64,000 bases of DNA from Streptomyces humicola (lineage in GTDB: Bacteria; Actinomycetota; Actinomycetes; Streptomycetales; Streptomycetaceae): the NCBI RefSeq assembly GCF_024436035.1, contig NZ_JANFNG010000006.1, positions 186,001 to 250,000 of the forward strand, written 5' to 3'. The position numbers and the translations under genes are program-made. A model generated the notes under the pieces. That model was given only the letters and a program-made list of their open reading frames with translations. It did not search any database and was not told the origin of the DNA. Shown piece after piece: positions 1-7,840 of the stretch. The first letter of the stretch is position 1. The number at the start of each line of letters is the position of its first letter.

Positions 1-34
1 CCGAGGACTTCCCACTCGTACGCTGGCGGTCGCC

Positions 35-334
35 TCACTGGCCCTCGCCCGCCGTGTGGAGGGCTGCGGCGAGGTCGGTGTCGATGCCGTCGTAGGAGTC
101 GGCGGCGTCCTGTGTGATGATCCCCAGGGTGCGGATCTTCTCGGCAAGCTCCTGCCGATGCAGCTTCCAGTTGTCGGAGAACTCGTCGAAGGCCCCGCTG
201 ATCTTAGGGTGTCCCAGTTCAGCGGGGCTGTAGCCGTCGGCGGGATTCGGCCGGTTGGTGAACTCGTCGTAGACCCTCTGCAGCCGGTCCGAGCACTCAC
301 GTATCAGTGTCGTGTCGGCTTTCAGATCACTCAT
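35..334 (-). CDS. WXG100/ESX-like small helical protein
   Basis: A 99-residue soluble, mostly helical protein with no signal peptide or membrane segment. A central Trp (W56) sits between two predicted helices, and the C-terminus carries Y81-x3-D85, matching the YxxxD/E signal of type VII secretion substrates. This suggests a WXG100/EspC-like ESX substrate or the antitoxin-like partner of a polymorphic toxin. The ATG at 334 was chosen because GAGGGGGAG precedes it at good spacing; the longer open frame upstream has no coding character. Its downstream partner would lie before position 1 and cannot be seen. Family placement is by pattern only; the fold could be an unrelated helical hairpin. Confidence 0.6.
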   Translation of the reverse strand: MSDLKADTTLIRECSDRLQRVYDEFTNRPNPADGYSPAELGHPKISGAFDEFSDNWKLHRQELAEKIRTLGIITQDAADSYDGIDTDLAAALHTAGEGQ

Positions 335-551
335 CAACTCCCCCTCGGAGTTGGGCCGCTCCCACGACCCGAAGGAAAAGATCTTACTCGGCCTCGAACA
401 GGACGTGAGGGGGCAGAGGCACGAGGCCATTGACCTGTAGCTTCGTGGCCTGCGCGGGTGTGGGTGGTCGTTGCCGTGGTGCACCGGTGTTCGCCGTGGC
501 TGAGACGGGAGCTTCCTGCGTTTGCCAGGCGCCGTTGTCATAGCGCTCCCG

Positions 552-557
552 TAGCTT
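552..557 (+). promoter_or_regulatory. -10 box of a leaderless promoter
   Basis: TAGCTT ends six bases before the ATG at 564, so transcription would begin at or next to the start codon. No Shine-Dalgarno sequence precedes the ATG. This fits leaderless expression of the methyltransferase/HNH pair. Confidence 0.45.
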
Positions 558-563
558 GGTGCC

Positions 564-1220
564 ATGGTTGGTGCAGGCGAGAACTCCGCTAGGCAGGGCG
601 GGCCGCCCGCGGTACGCCAGTTGGCCACGGGCGTTCAGCCCTATTACGCGCAAAACGCGAAATTTCTCGGGCAGCGGTACGGGGGCGTCACCTTCGAGGA
701 GGTGCATGGTGGGGTGTTGGATTTGCTGCCGCCGGCCCCGGCAGTTGTGGTGGACGTCGGGGCCGGTACTGGGCGGGACGCCGCGGCGCTGGCGCGGCGC
801 GGTTATCAGGTGGTCGCGGTCGAGCCGGTGCGTGAGCTACGGGAAGTGGCACAGCGCCTGCACCCGAGCGAGGACGTCGGTTGGGTAGAGGATTGCCTGC
901 CTGAACTGTCCCGGCTGGAGGGGACTTTCCAGCTGGCGCTGTTGTCGGCAGTGTGGATGCACCTGCCGCCGGTCGCACGTGGGCGAGCGATGGAGAGGCT
1001 GGTCACGCTGCTGGCTCCGGCGGGACTGCTGGTGATCTCGCTGCGACGTGGGGCACCGCCGACCGACCGGGTGATGTTCGACGTGCCTGCCGAGGAGGTC
1101 GCGCGTAACGGGGGGCGAGCGGGGCTGCGGTTGGTGCGGCTGGTAGAGGAGGGCGCGGACCGGCTCGGACGTTCCGAGGTATGGTGGCACACCGTTGTGC
1201 TTCGCAAGGGGGATGAGTGA
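564..1220 (+). CDS. Class I SAM-dependent methyltransferase paired with an HNH protein
   Basis: 218 residues with a Rossmann-type methyltransferase core. Motif I is VDVGAGTGRD near residue 63, followed by an acidic strand end (VAVEP) and the post-IV segment LLSAVWMHLPP. There is no NPPY/DPPY signature of DNA N-methyltransferases and no Pro-Cys pair of cytosine-5 enzymes. It therefore looks like a TehB/UbiE-type small-molecule, protein or RNA methyltransferase rather than a restriction-modification enzyme. The GTG of the HNH gene overlaps its stop by four bases (GTGA), so the two are translationally coupled and probably act together. Expression looks leaderless. The substrate is unknown. Confidence 0.8.
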   Translation: MVGAGENSARQGGPPAVRQLATGVQPYYAQNAKFLGQRYGGVTFEEVHGGVLDLLPPAPAVVVDVGAGTGRDAAALARRGYQVVAVEPVRELREVAQRLHPSEDVGWVEDCLPELSRLEGTFQLALLSAVWMHLPPVARGRAMERLVTLLAPAGLLVISLRRGAPPTDRVMFDVPAEEVARNGGRAGLRLVRLVEEGADRLGRSEVWWHTVVLRKGDE

Positions 1221-2230
1221 GCGGGCGGGAGTTCTACTCTCAGGATGCCTCGGCGCGTGCGTCGTGGAGGCTCGCCGTGCTGATGGGGGCCAACTCACGC
1301 ACCTACAAGTTCGCCCTTGGTCAAGCCTTGCTGGAGTTCGGGCGGCTCGGACAGGAGTCGGTCCCGCTTGCCGAGTTGGCTGCCACCTACAGCCTGGGCA
1401 TGGCACGCCATTTGGCCCACAACCCACAAGCGCCGCACGTTGCGGAGTTGGGAGATAAAGACTTCCTCACTGTTGCTGCCAAGGAGAGCGCCGCGACGCT
1501 GGGCACCGGCCGACCCACGGAGAGGCTGGTTGCGGCTGCGGTGCGCTCGATGCCGACGATGGTGATGCAGAAGTTTCACAACCTGCGCGGCGACAGTGCG
1601 GTGCCCCACACCTTCTACGAGTTGGCAGGGTCGGGGCGGCAGGGCGCCGTACGTCTGACCCCCGAATTGCTTCGGTTGGCGCAGTCGGAGCAGGCCCCGA
1701 GCCTTGTTGCCGAGTTGGGCGCGCGCTGGAGCATCGTGGAGAGCTCCTTCGCTGCTGGCGTAGGCCGCAGTCTGATGGAGGAGGGCGTCACCGTCGACTG
1801 GGACACACTAAAGATCACCGACAAGCGCCGCCGCCGCTCGGTGACCGGCATCGTTGAGGCCACGGTTGGTTTCCAACATGGCCGCTGCCTAATCTGTGAC
1901 AACGTCCTGGCCCTGAGCGATGCCATAGCCGTCGACCACGTCTTCCCCTTCTCCCTGATGCATCGCCTCGGCAGCGTCCGCTCCTGGCACGGCCCAGATC
2001 TGGATGCCCTTTGGAACCTCGCCCCTACGCACGCAGCCTGCAACGGAGCCAAAAGCGATCGGCTGCCCACCGAGGCCGAACTCGGCCGTCTGGCCAACCG
2101 CAACGAGGCAATCATGCAGTCGCCCCATCCCCTGCGCCGCACCCTGCAACTCAGCCTGAATGGCGCCTTGTCCGGCATCAACGTGTCCTCGTGGCCAGAG
2201 TTCCTCAGGGCAGTGCAGACGGCTGTGTGA
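1217..2230 (+). CDS. HNH endonuclease-domain protein
   Basis: 337 residues. The first ~195 are helical and match no family I recognise. The C-terminal third holds a zinc-supported HNH fold: C224-x2-C227, then D240-H241 in AVDHVFPFS, then WNLAPTHAACN and a following K (NGAKSDR). The His-Asn-His elements are all present, so nuclease activity is plausible. The GTG start overlaps the methyltransferase stop by four bases. A coupled methyltransferase plus HNH nuclease suggests a modification-linked defence pair, but the methyltransferase is not of DNA type, so target and logic are open. What is seen: the HNH residues and the coupling. What is inferred: a defence role, from neighbouring nuclease genes. 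Confidence 0.8.
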   Translation: MSGREFYSQDASARASWRLAVLMGANSRTYKFALGQALLEFGRLGQESVPLAELAATYSLGMARHLAHNPQAPHVAELGDKDFLTVAAKESAATLGTGRPTERLVAAAVRSMPTMVMQKFHNLRGDSAVPHTFYELAGSGRQGAVRLTPELLRLAQSEQAPSLVAELGARWSIVESSFAAGVGRSLMEEGVTVDWDTLKITDKRRRRSVTGIVEATVGFQHGRCLICDNVLALSDAIAVDHVFPFSLMHRLGSVRSWHGPDLDALWNLAPTHAACNGAKSDRLPTEAELGRLANRNEAIMQSPHPLRRTLQLSLNGALSGINVSSWPEFLRAVQTAV

Positions 2231-2444
2231 GTCGGACGCCCGCTGTAACCCCACGGGTACTAAAGCGAGTGCACCCGGCTCCGGAGAGCTCTTGCACTTA
2301 AACGTTTGAACAGCTCAGAGTCTCGGAGGCGGATGACCGCACTCTGCCGGCCCATGCTGAGTCCGCAGCCCAGCAAGGAACTGGTGACCGCCCTCATCCT
2401 CGCAGCTTCCGACGGATACTGGTGTGTCTGTCAGTGCGCTGATC

Positions 2445-2450
2445 TAGAGT
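2445..2450 (+). promoter_or_regulatory. -10 box of a leaderless promoter
   Basis: TAGAGT is followed by six bases and the ATG at 2457. No ribosome binding site precedes the ATG, so the nuclease mRNA is probably leaderless. Confidence 0.45.
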
Positions 2451-2456
2451 CAGGTC

Positions 2457-3578
2457 ATGACCACTAGCGTTGAGGGGATTGACCCCGGCGATGTCCGTAC
2501 GCGCGCGGAGATCCGTGCACTGTTCGGGGGGAGTCCACAGGGCGGGATCTGCCCCTCTGAGGACATGCACAGCGTGAACCTTTACTCGGACCCGGACGTG
2601 GGCGAGCAGGCCGGGTACTACGACGGCTGGCTGGCTGAAGAAGACGAGTTGGACCCGGTCTTTGAGTACACCGGCGCTGGGAAGTCCGGTGACCAGACCT
2701 TCGATGGCGTCGCCGGTTCAGGTAACAGGGCGATACTTCGGCACGCGGAGCAAGGCCGAGTGCTTCGTGTATTCACGCGAGTGGGAAAGCTGCCTGGCAG
2801 CCATACGAAGACGCACCGATACCTTGGGACGTTCACGCTGGACGGGTTGCAGCCGTATGTGTGGCGTAGGGTTCATGGCGAGGACGGCATCGAGCGCGAT
2901 GTTATCGTCTTCCGTCTGCGCCCCGAGGGAGCTGTTCAGCGCACCGCGCAGGACGTGATCCCTCCCGCTGAGGAAACCACGGCGGAGTTCGTGCCGTTTC
3001 AGCCCGTCACTGCGGCGATGTTCCAGTCAGATCCGGCGACAAGCGGCGCGTTGCCGCTCCCCAAGCAGCGCGTTCGTAAGGGGAGTTCCTCGTCCAAGGC
3101 GACTCCCAATGCAGAGACCAGCGGAAAGTTTGTGGCTCCTGAAGCGTTCGGTACAAAACTGAGTCTCCGGGCTTCCACTGCCGCCACCATCGCCGTCCGC
3201 CGCGAGGCGGAGCTAACTCAAGCGTACAAGGCCTACTTGGACTTTGCCGGGCACCAGACTGGTGCCTTCCAAATCAAGGTAAGAGGCCTCACCTCAACGC
3301 TCCGCACCGACCTGTATGACGCAACGGACCACGTGCTCTACGAGGCGAAGGGTTCGACCTCCCGAGAGGATGTGCGGATGGCTCTCGGGCAAATCCTGGA
3401 CTATAGCCGTTACGTCGAGGCGCCGGGGCACCAAGGTGAGCCCAAGCGCGTCATCCTCTTGCCGGCCGCTCCCGCTCCCGATATGTACACCCTGCTCGAC
3501 CGGTATGACGTTGGGGTCGTGTACCGATCTGACGATGGCCGTTTCGTCGGAGACACCGTCCCTAAGGCTAGCCAGTAA
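2457..3578 (+). CDS. SRA-like + PD-(D/E)XK modification-dependent restriction nuclease
   Basis: 373 residues. The first ~160 (ending in VFRLRPEG) resemble the SRA-like domain of ScoMcrA-type type IV enzymes, with the FTRVGK and YLGTFTLDG strands typical of modified-base-binding folds. A linker leads to a C-terminal PD-(D/E)XK nuclease: D285, then E296-A-K298, followed by a helix with Q and Y (GQILDYSRY). The architecture predicts cleavage of DNA carrying modified bases, which would exclude methylated or hypermodified foreign DNA. The start is supported by the -10 box at 2445. It sits alone on the plus strand next to the DUF6602 gene, which faces it. Domain naming is by eye; the SRA assignment is less certain than the nuclease. 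Confidence 0.75.
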   Translation: MTTSVEGIDPGDVRTRAEIRALFGGSPQGGICPSEDMHSVNLYSDPDVGEQAGYYDGWLAEEDELDPVFEYTGAGKSGDQTFDGVAGSGNRAILRHAEQGRVLRVFTRVGKLPGSHTKTHRYLGTFTLDGLQPYVWRRVHGEDGIERDVIVFRLRPEGAVQRTAQDVIPPAEETTAEFVPFQPVTAAMFQSDPATSGALPLPKQRVRKGSSSSKATPNAETSGKFVAPEAFGTKLSLRASTAATIAVRREAELTQAYKAYLDFAGHQTGAFQIKVRGLTSTLRTDLYDATDHVLYEAKGSTSREDVRMALGQILDYSRYVEAPGHQGEPKRVILLPAAPAPDMYTLLDRYDVGVVYRSDDGRFVGDTVPKASQ

Positions 3579-3642
3579 CGGGATCACTTTTCTGTCGGCA
3601 CCTTCGGAGCAAGCGACTGAGAGGTGATTTGCAAATGGTCAC

Positions 3643-4449
3643 CTAGATTGTCCACTTTTTTGTGATGTGCCCCAATGGCGTGGAGCCGGCATAGGGGGTG
3701 AGATCGAGCGGATTCATCCATGCATCGGAGAAATGGATGTTGAGGTGAAGGGCAAACGAGAGAAGGATGTCTTGCTCGGGCACAGTGTCGACTTGCATGA
3801 GTGATGCGCCTGCTACCGGCGATCTGAAGAGGGAGCGATTCCGTGGGTCGCCCCACTGCAGGTGCCCCTTCCCAACGACCCACACGCTGTCCGGCCAATC
3901 GATGGGATTGTGAGTACGACACCAGTCCACGAGATGATTGCCGATAGTTTCCAGCTTAAGACTGTCGAACGCGACGATCATGCCTGATGTCGGAAAATGA
4001 TCGTGCGTCTTACCGTACGCTTTAGTCGAGCGCGGAATCGTTCCGGGGATCGGTCGGTATGAAGTCTTTGGAATCCTCCGCATACGACTGATCTTGTTGC
4101 AGGCGTCCGTGAGCTGTGCCCCATCCAGCTTCGTCTTCACCTCGACTACGCCGTACACGCACTCGTTGGGAATAATCCTAAATCCGTTGAGGCTAGTGAA
4201 CGGCGGCGTCCCACGGTCTATGAGGACAATGTCACATTGCGGTGATACATCACCATTTACAGCGATAAGTTCCGCATTGTGCACCGCCTCCACGTGTGGC
4301 GGCAGATATCCGGACAGAAATTCTTGAATGAGCACCTCGCGCGACGTTCCGGCTTCGCCGTTATGATTAAAGTTCTGCGATTGCTCGAAGTCGGCCCGCA
4401 TCCTCTTTGCCACTGAGCTGAGGATCTTGCCTAGTTTCTCTGTGGTCAT
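3643..4449 (-). CDS. DUF6602-type PD-(D/E)XK-like protein
   Basis: 268 residues. Residues 30-110 carry a nuclease-like core: D73 in CDIVLID, then E103-V-K105 in YGVVEVKTKL, the spacing of a PD-(D/E)XK fold. The N-terminal segment TSREVLIQEFLSGYLP is typical of DUF6602 proteins. No partner domain such as a helicase is fused. It is convergent with the SRA nuclease and lies beside a transposase remnant, in DNA visibly poorer in GC than the chromosome. The ATG at 4449 is preceded by TAAGAT at leaderless spacing and has no ribosome binding site. Family function is not established; a defence nuclease is an inference from fold and context. Confidence 0.7.
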   Translation of the reverse strand: MTTEKLGKILSSVAKRMRADFEQSQNFNHNGEAGTSREVLIQEFLSGYLPPHVEAVHNAELIAVNGDVSPQCDIVLIDRGTPPFTSLNGFRIIPNECVYGVVEVKTKLDGAQLTDACNKISRMRRIPKTSYRPIPGTIPRSTKAYGKTHDHFPTSGMIVAFDSLKLETIGNHLVDWCRTHNPIDWPDSVWVVGKGHLQWGDPRNRSLFRSPVAGASLMQVDTVPEQDILLSFALHLNIHFSDAWMNPLDLTPYAGSTPLGHITKKWTI

Positions 4450-4455
4450 GAAGAG

Positions 4456-4461
4456 ATCTTA
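4456..4461 (-). promoter_or_regulatory. -10 box of a leaderless promoter
   Basis: On the minus strand TAAGAT lies six bases before the ATG at 4449, the same spacing as at 552, 2445 and 9251. Confidence 0.45.
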
Positions 4462-4556
4462 GTGGCGCGCGCCGGCGGAGAGAGTTACAGACGGCTTCAC
4501 CCTAAGCGATGTTCCGTAAGTAATCTTGCTGTGCGATGATCTTGGCCGTGGTTGGT

Positions 4557-4925
4557 GTGATCACGGCGTCGGAGCCCTCCTGGATAGGCCCGTTCACTGG
4601 GCTGAGCCCCCGTGCCTTCGGCAAGTTGGTGACCATGCTGCGGCGCGAAGGGGCCCATGCGCCGAAGCGGGGGCGGCCATAGGGGCTGCCGCTGGAGGAC
4701 TGGGTGCTGCTGGTGGCGACGTACCGGCACACCAACCTGACCATGCCGCAACTTGCCCCGTTGTTCGGGGTGTCGAAATCGGCAGCGGACCAGATCATCA
4801 ATCACCTCGGCCCGCTGCTGGCGCTGCAGCCGCGCAAGCGGTTCCGCAAGGACAGCGTGCTCATCGTAGACGGAACCTTGGTTCCCACGCGGGATCACAG
4901 CATTGCCGAGCCGTCGAATTACTAG
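4557..4925 (+). pseudogene. IS5-type transposase, inactivated N-terminal remnant
   Basis: Reading from GTG 4557 gives an N-terminus typical of Streptomyces IS5-group transposases (SWIGPFTGLSPRAFGKLV). An in-frame TAG at 4680-4682 interrupts it right after RGRP. The frame then continues through LPLEDWVLLVATYRHTN, the helix-turn-helix FGVSKSAADQIINHLGP and VLIVDGTLVPTRDHS, and ends at 4925 after SNY, before the catalytic DDE core would be complete. The gene is dead twice over: a nonsense codon and a C-terminal truncation. No matching inverted repeats are visible, so only a scar remains between the DUF6602 and DUF262 genes. It indicates past insertion or recombination in the cargo region. Confidence 0.85.
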
Positions 4926-4942
4926 GTAGTGAGGCGTGAACC

Positions 4943-6712
4943 CTACTGAAACCGTTTCCCTACCTCCAACGTCCTGGCCAGATCAGTTACTTCAACGGTT
5001 TCGTCGCCTTCACGAACGAAGACGCGCCCATCAAGGAGGGATACCTCCTGCTGCTCGGGCACTCGAATTATGATCACGCCCAGACCGTAGTAATCGGCGT
5101 AAGCAATGCTTGACAGAACCGAATTTCGCAATGCTGGACTCAAACCAGATGACCGAATGTCGGCCTTCCACCGTCCGAAGTATCGCTCACTGGACTCTCC
5201 TAGGATTTCGGCCTCGCGACGCACACCAACAACGAAATGCTGTCCGTTCCCCACTCGACGGGGTTCGACTTGATCGAGCGCCTGAATTCTCATCGCATCT
5301 TGCTCCTTGTCGGCGACCCCGATAAGGATGGTGCCAGCTCTGTCTTTGCCATTATTGGCAATTGCGCAAATGGTTTTGAGAATCTTGTCAACTACCGTCG
5401 CATCGACCCTGCGGCTACTGTCGAGGCGGAGAAACCCCTGTTTAAGCTCGTAATGTGGAGCTTCCACCCCTGAGCGCCTAATGATATTGTCGACATCTAG
5501 ACTAGTATGGTCGCCATAGATGTCCTTATGGGTCGCATCAATCAAGTGAGGACGAATAAGGCCCTTGATCGTGTCAACGTTCTTTCGGCGCTCGCTGCGA
5601 GCTGTTGAGGCCTTTCCCGTCTGGATCCTACGGTCGAGGCCCGTGAGTGCCGCCTTAATCCCTGCGTAGTCGGCAACCTTCTTCTTTTCGCCGAACAGCA
5701 ATTCATGGAAGGATACACAGAGTAGGGCGAATACGGCCGGAAAGGGGCTGGTATTACTCCTGGAAAAGAGAATCGATCGGAGCTTTCGGACCTCTTGAGT
5801 CTCACATATTGCTTCGATCTGCTCGAGACAGTACTTGAATTCCGCCTTGAACCGCTCCACTCCGTAACCGTCCAGACACCTGGCCATTCGGTTGTTTTCT
5901 TGGGTTCCAGACTGATAAACTTCATCCAAGGTAACTTTAGATCTTTCGAGTATGGATCCACCAATAATTGAAGCGGCGATGTCGGCAATACACTGCTCAT
6001 CCATGGAGTCTCGCAGATCAGTCGACCGCAAGATCCCCTGGGCTACCCAGAAAACTTCCTCCGCCTGGACATCGTACCCATGCTTGGTCATGGGAAGGTC
6101 GATGCTAATCGATGGCATTTTAGAGAGGTTGAGAACATCACTCGACGCATCCCCTCGAACATCACATGCGAGTTCACGTACGAGAGATGAAAAATCGTCG
6201 CGAACGCCAGCCTGTCGCCGCTCTTGATCGCTCAGCCGATGCCCGTAAGTATTGATGCGCGAGAATACATCGTCAATCTCCTCGTTGGTGGCACCACGCA
6301 TGATTGAAACCGCGAGCGAATAGTCGAGGATCGTGCCGACTTCGCGGGCGGAAAGTTTACTCCCGGGCGTTACGGCGAATGCACTCTCTTCCACCGAGCG
6401 AGTCTTTGCGGTCACGAATTGATCGACGTCAAAGAGCTTTCCGTCAGTTGTTGGAAAGGCCGTCTCGATGAATGAAACCAGGGTGTGGAGTCGCTGCAGG
6501 CCATCAATTACTTCATAGTCCCCGGCCTCCCGCTCAGCCAAAAGAATAGCGGGGATGGGGTACCGCTTAAGGACCGACTCGATGAGTTTCTGCTTCTCCT
6601 CCAAGGTCCACACCAGCTTCCGCTGGTAACGCCTATTAACCCAGAGCTTATTCTCGCTGTACCAGGCGTAGATGGATTGGATCGACTTTGGCTGTGAGTC
6701 GAGTTCTGCCAT
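4943..6712 (-). CDS. DUF262 - AlbA_2 (Schlafen-type) fusion protein
   Basis: 589 residues. The N-terminal half is DUF262 (GmrSD/ParB-like): RRYQRKLVW, the signature VIDGLQRLHTL with D70-G71-x-Q73-R74, and the later SRINTYGHRLSDQE motif. In GmrSD enzymes this domain hydrolyses nucleotides and is paired with a DUF1524 HNH nuclease. Here the C-terminal ~175 residues (from ~415) look instead like AlbA_2/Schlafen: E422-L-K424 in HYELKQGF, then IANNGKD and TILIGVADK. The nuclease module seems to have been replaced by a putative nucleic-acid-binding or RNA-cleaving domain. A 6-kb defence-like neighbourhood and lower GC suggest transfer. The ATG at 6712 is the first in frame; no clear ribosome binding site is seen. 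Confidence 0.8.
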   Translation of the reverse strand: MAELDSQPKSIQSIYAWYSENKLWVNRRYQRKLVWTLEEKQKLIESVLKRYPIPAILLAEREAGDYEVIDGLQRLHTLVSFIETAFPTTDGKLFDVDQFVTAKTRSVEESAFAVTPGSKLSAREVGTILDYSLAVSIMRGATNEEIDDVFSRINTYGHRLSDQERRQAGVRDDFSSLVRELACDVRGDASSDVLNLSKMPSISIDLPMTKHGYDVQAEEVFWVAQGILRSTDLRDSMDEQCIADIAASIIGGSILERSKVTLDEVYQSGTQENNRMARCLDGYGVERFKAEFKYCLEQIEAICETQEVRKLRSILFSRSNTSPFPAVFALLCVSFHELLFGEKKKVADYAGIKAALTGLDRRIQTGKASTARSERRKNVDTIKGLIRPHLIDATHKDIYGDHTSLDVDNIIRRSGVEAPHYELKQGFLRLDSSRRVDATVVDKILKTICAIANNGKDRAGTILIGVADKEQDAMRIQALDQVEPRRVGNGQHFVVGVRREAEILGESSERYFGRWKADIRSSGLSPALRNSVLSSIAYADYYGLGVIIIRVPEQQEVSLLDGRVFVREGDETVEVTDLARTLEVGKRFQ

Positions 6713-6944
6713 AGAGGGAGTGTGTCACGACACGGCAACGCGAGGAAGCAGTATCGTCGAACTCGTCGGCCTTCAGCACTGCAACCGCCGAAGCACGACC
6801 GCTCGCTGGTATCCAGTCAACCCGTGGAGAAGGTTGTTACTCAGTGAGAGCTGGGGGCAAGCTCAGCATTGTCCTGGAGTCGGCAGGCTGCTCCACTTAC
6901 AGCGCCATGGGCTCGTGTCTCCCTGTCCTCTCCTGCCCCCAAGG

Positions 6945-7688
6945 TCAACTTGGTTGGCGCGATGTGATCACCGATGCCTCTGCCCAGACTCGTTCGAAGG
7001 ACTCCAGATATGCGGTCGCAATGGTGGCCTCATCGGTCTGCCTCAGGTGCAGGACGGGTGAGTGCGTTGCAGCCTGGCCGTAGACGTGCGCGTTGCAGAG
7101 CAGTTCGTTGTCAACACGGAGGATCGAGTTGTAGAGGGTCGTGCCGTGGGTGCGGATCTCGATGCTTGTCTCCCAGACAACGGGACGCAGCAACACGAGC
7201 GCGTTCCGGATGCGGGCGGCCATGGATTCGCCGATGCCCTCCTCCCCACCCCGGGTGGTGACGTACTGGCTCGTCGGGTCGCCCAGCAATAGACGGACGT
7301 TGACTCCTTCGGCGGCTTTCGCTGCCCAGGTCTGGACGACCGCTGCGTCCTCGATGAGGAAGAGGCCGCTGTAGACCAGGACGCCAATCTCGTTCTTCGC
7401 ACGGGCGAAGAAGGAGCGCCAGACGTCCTGGGGGACCTGCCAGCGGTGGGGATAGATCGCCAGGATTTCTGGGCCGAGCTGCGCTTGTCTGGGTCGACGG
7501 CCTACGTCGGGCCACAGATCAGACTCTGGCGTGCCTACCAGCGCGCTGAGGCGCTCTCGGTGACGGCGGTGCGGTACTCGGCCATCGATCCAACGGTCGA
7601 CCGTCTTCGGGTCGACCTCCAGGCACGCCGCCACGTCGACGCGGCTCAGTCCGGCCTGCGCTAACGCCTGTCTCAGGGCGTGGTTCAT
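6945..7688 (-). CDS. XRE-family regulator with C-terminal PLD-like domain (paralogue 1)
   Basis: 247 residues from ATG 7688, preceded by GGGAG. Residues ~3-55 form a helix-turn-helix of XRE type (LSRVDVAACLEVDPKTVDRWI). Residues ~90-240 form a degenerate phospholipase-D-like domain: VLVYSGLFL, VRLLLGDP, then H-x-TTLYNSILRVDN and a second His in AHVYG. The Lys of HKD motifs is missing, so catalysis is doubtful and a ligand-sensing role is more likely. It may be what Pfam calls DUF5919 (from memory). It is about half identical by eye to the protein at 10303-11040. An operator-like inverted repeat at 7709-7738 lies just upstream, suggesting autoregulation and control of the divergent HATPase operon. 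Confidence 0.75.
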   Translation of the reverse strand: MNHALRQALAQAGLSRVDVAACLEVDPKTVDRWIDGRVPHRRHRERLSALVGTPESDLWPDVGRRPRQAQLGPEILAIYPHRWQVPQDVWRSFFARAKNEIGVLVYSGLFLIEDAAVVQTWAAKAAEGVNVRLLLGDPTSQYVTTRGGEEGIGESMAARIRNALVLLRPVVWETSIEIRTHGTTLYNSILRVDNELLCNAHVYGQAATHSPVLHLRQTDEATIATAYLESFERVWAEASVITSRQPS

Positions 7689-7708
7689 CGGCGGCTCCCG
7701 GCTTCGCA

Positions 7709-7758
7709 GGGACGTCTTCAATGTACCGAAGACGTCCCAAGACGTCCCAAGAACGTGG
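7709..7758. promoter_or_regulatory. Operator: 11-bp inverted repeat plus direct repeats
   Basis: GGGACGTCTTC (7709-7719) and GAAGACGTCCC (7728-7738) are perfect inverted arms around an 8-base spacer. The right arm continues as direct repeats: AAGACGTCCC at 7729 and 7739, and the variant AAGAACGTGG at 7749. The site lies between two divergent genes (starts 7688 and 7841). A related GGGACGTCC/GGAGACGTC pair lies upstream of the paralogous regulator at 11063-11088. Binding by the XRE proteins is inferred. Confidence 0.7.
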
Positions 7759-7840
7759 TACTTGGCTGAGCGAGCCGTCGCGAGACTCCTGCACATGCAA
7801 AGCCTGTTCGGCGTCAGCCGCTACGTGTGGGGAATCTCCC

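Noticed and set aside
6720-6733. GTGTC-AC-GACAC short palindrome upstream of the DUF262 gene
   Set aside because: Only 5-bp arms; such short dyads are expected by chance, though its place near the start codon is noted.
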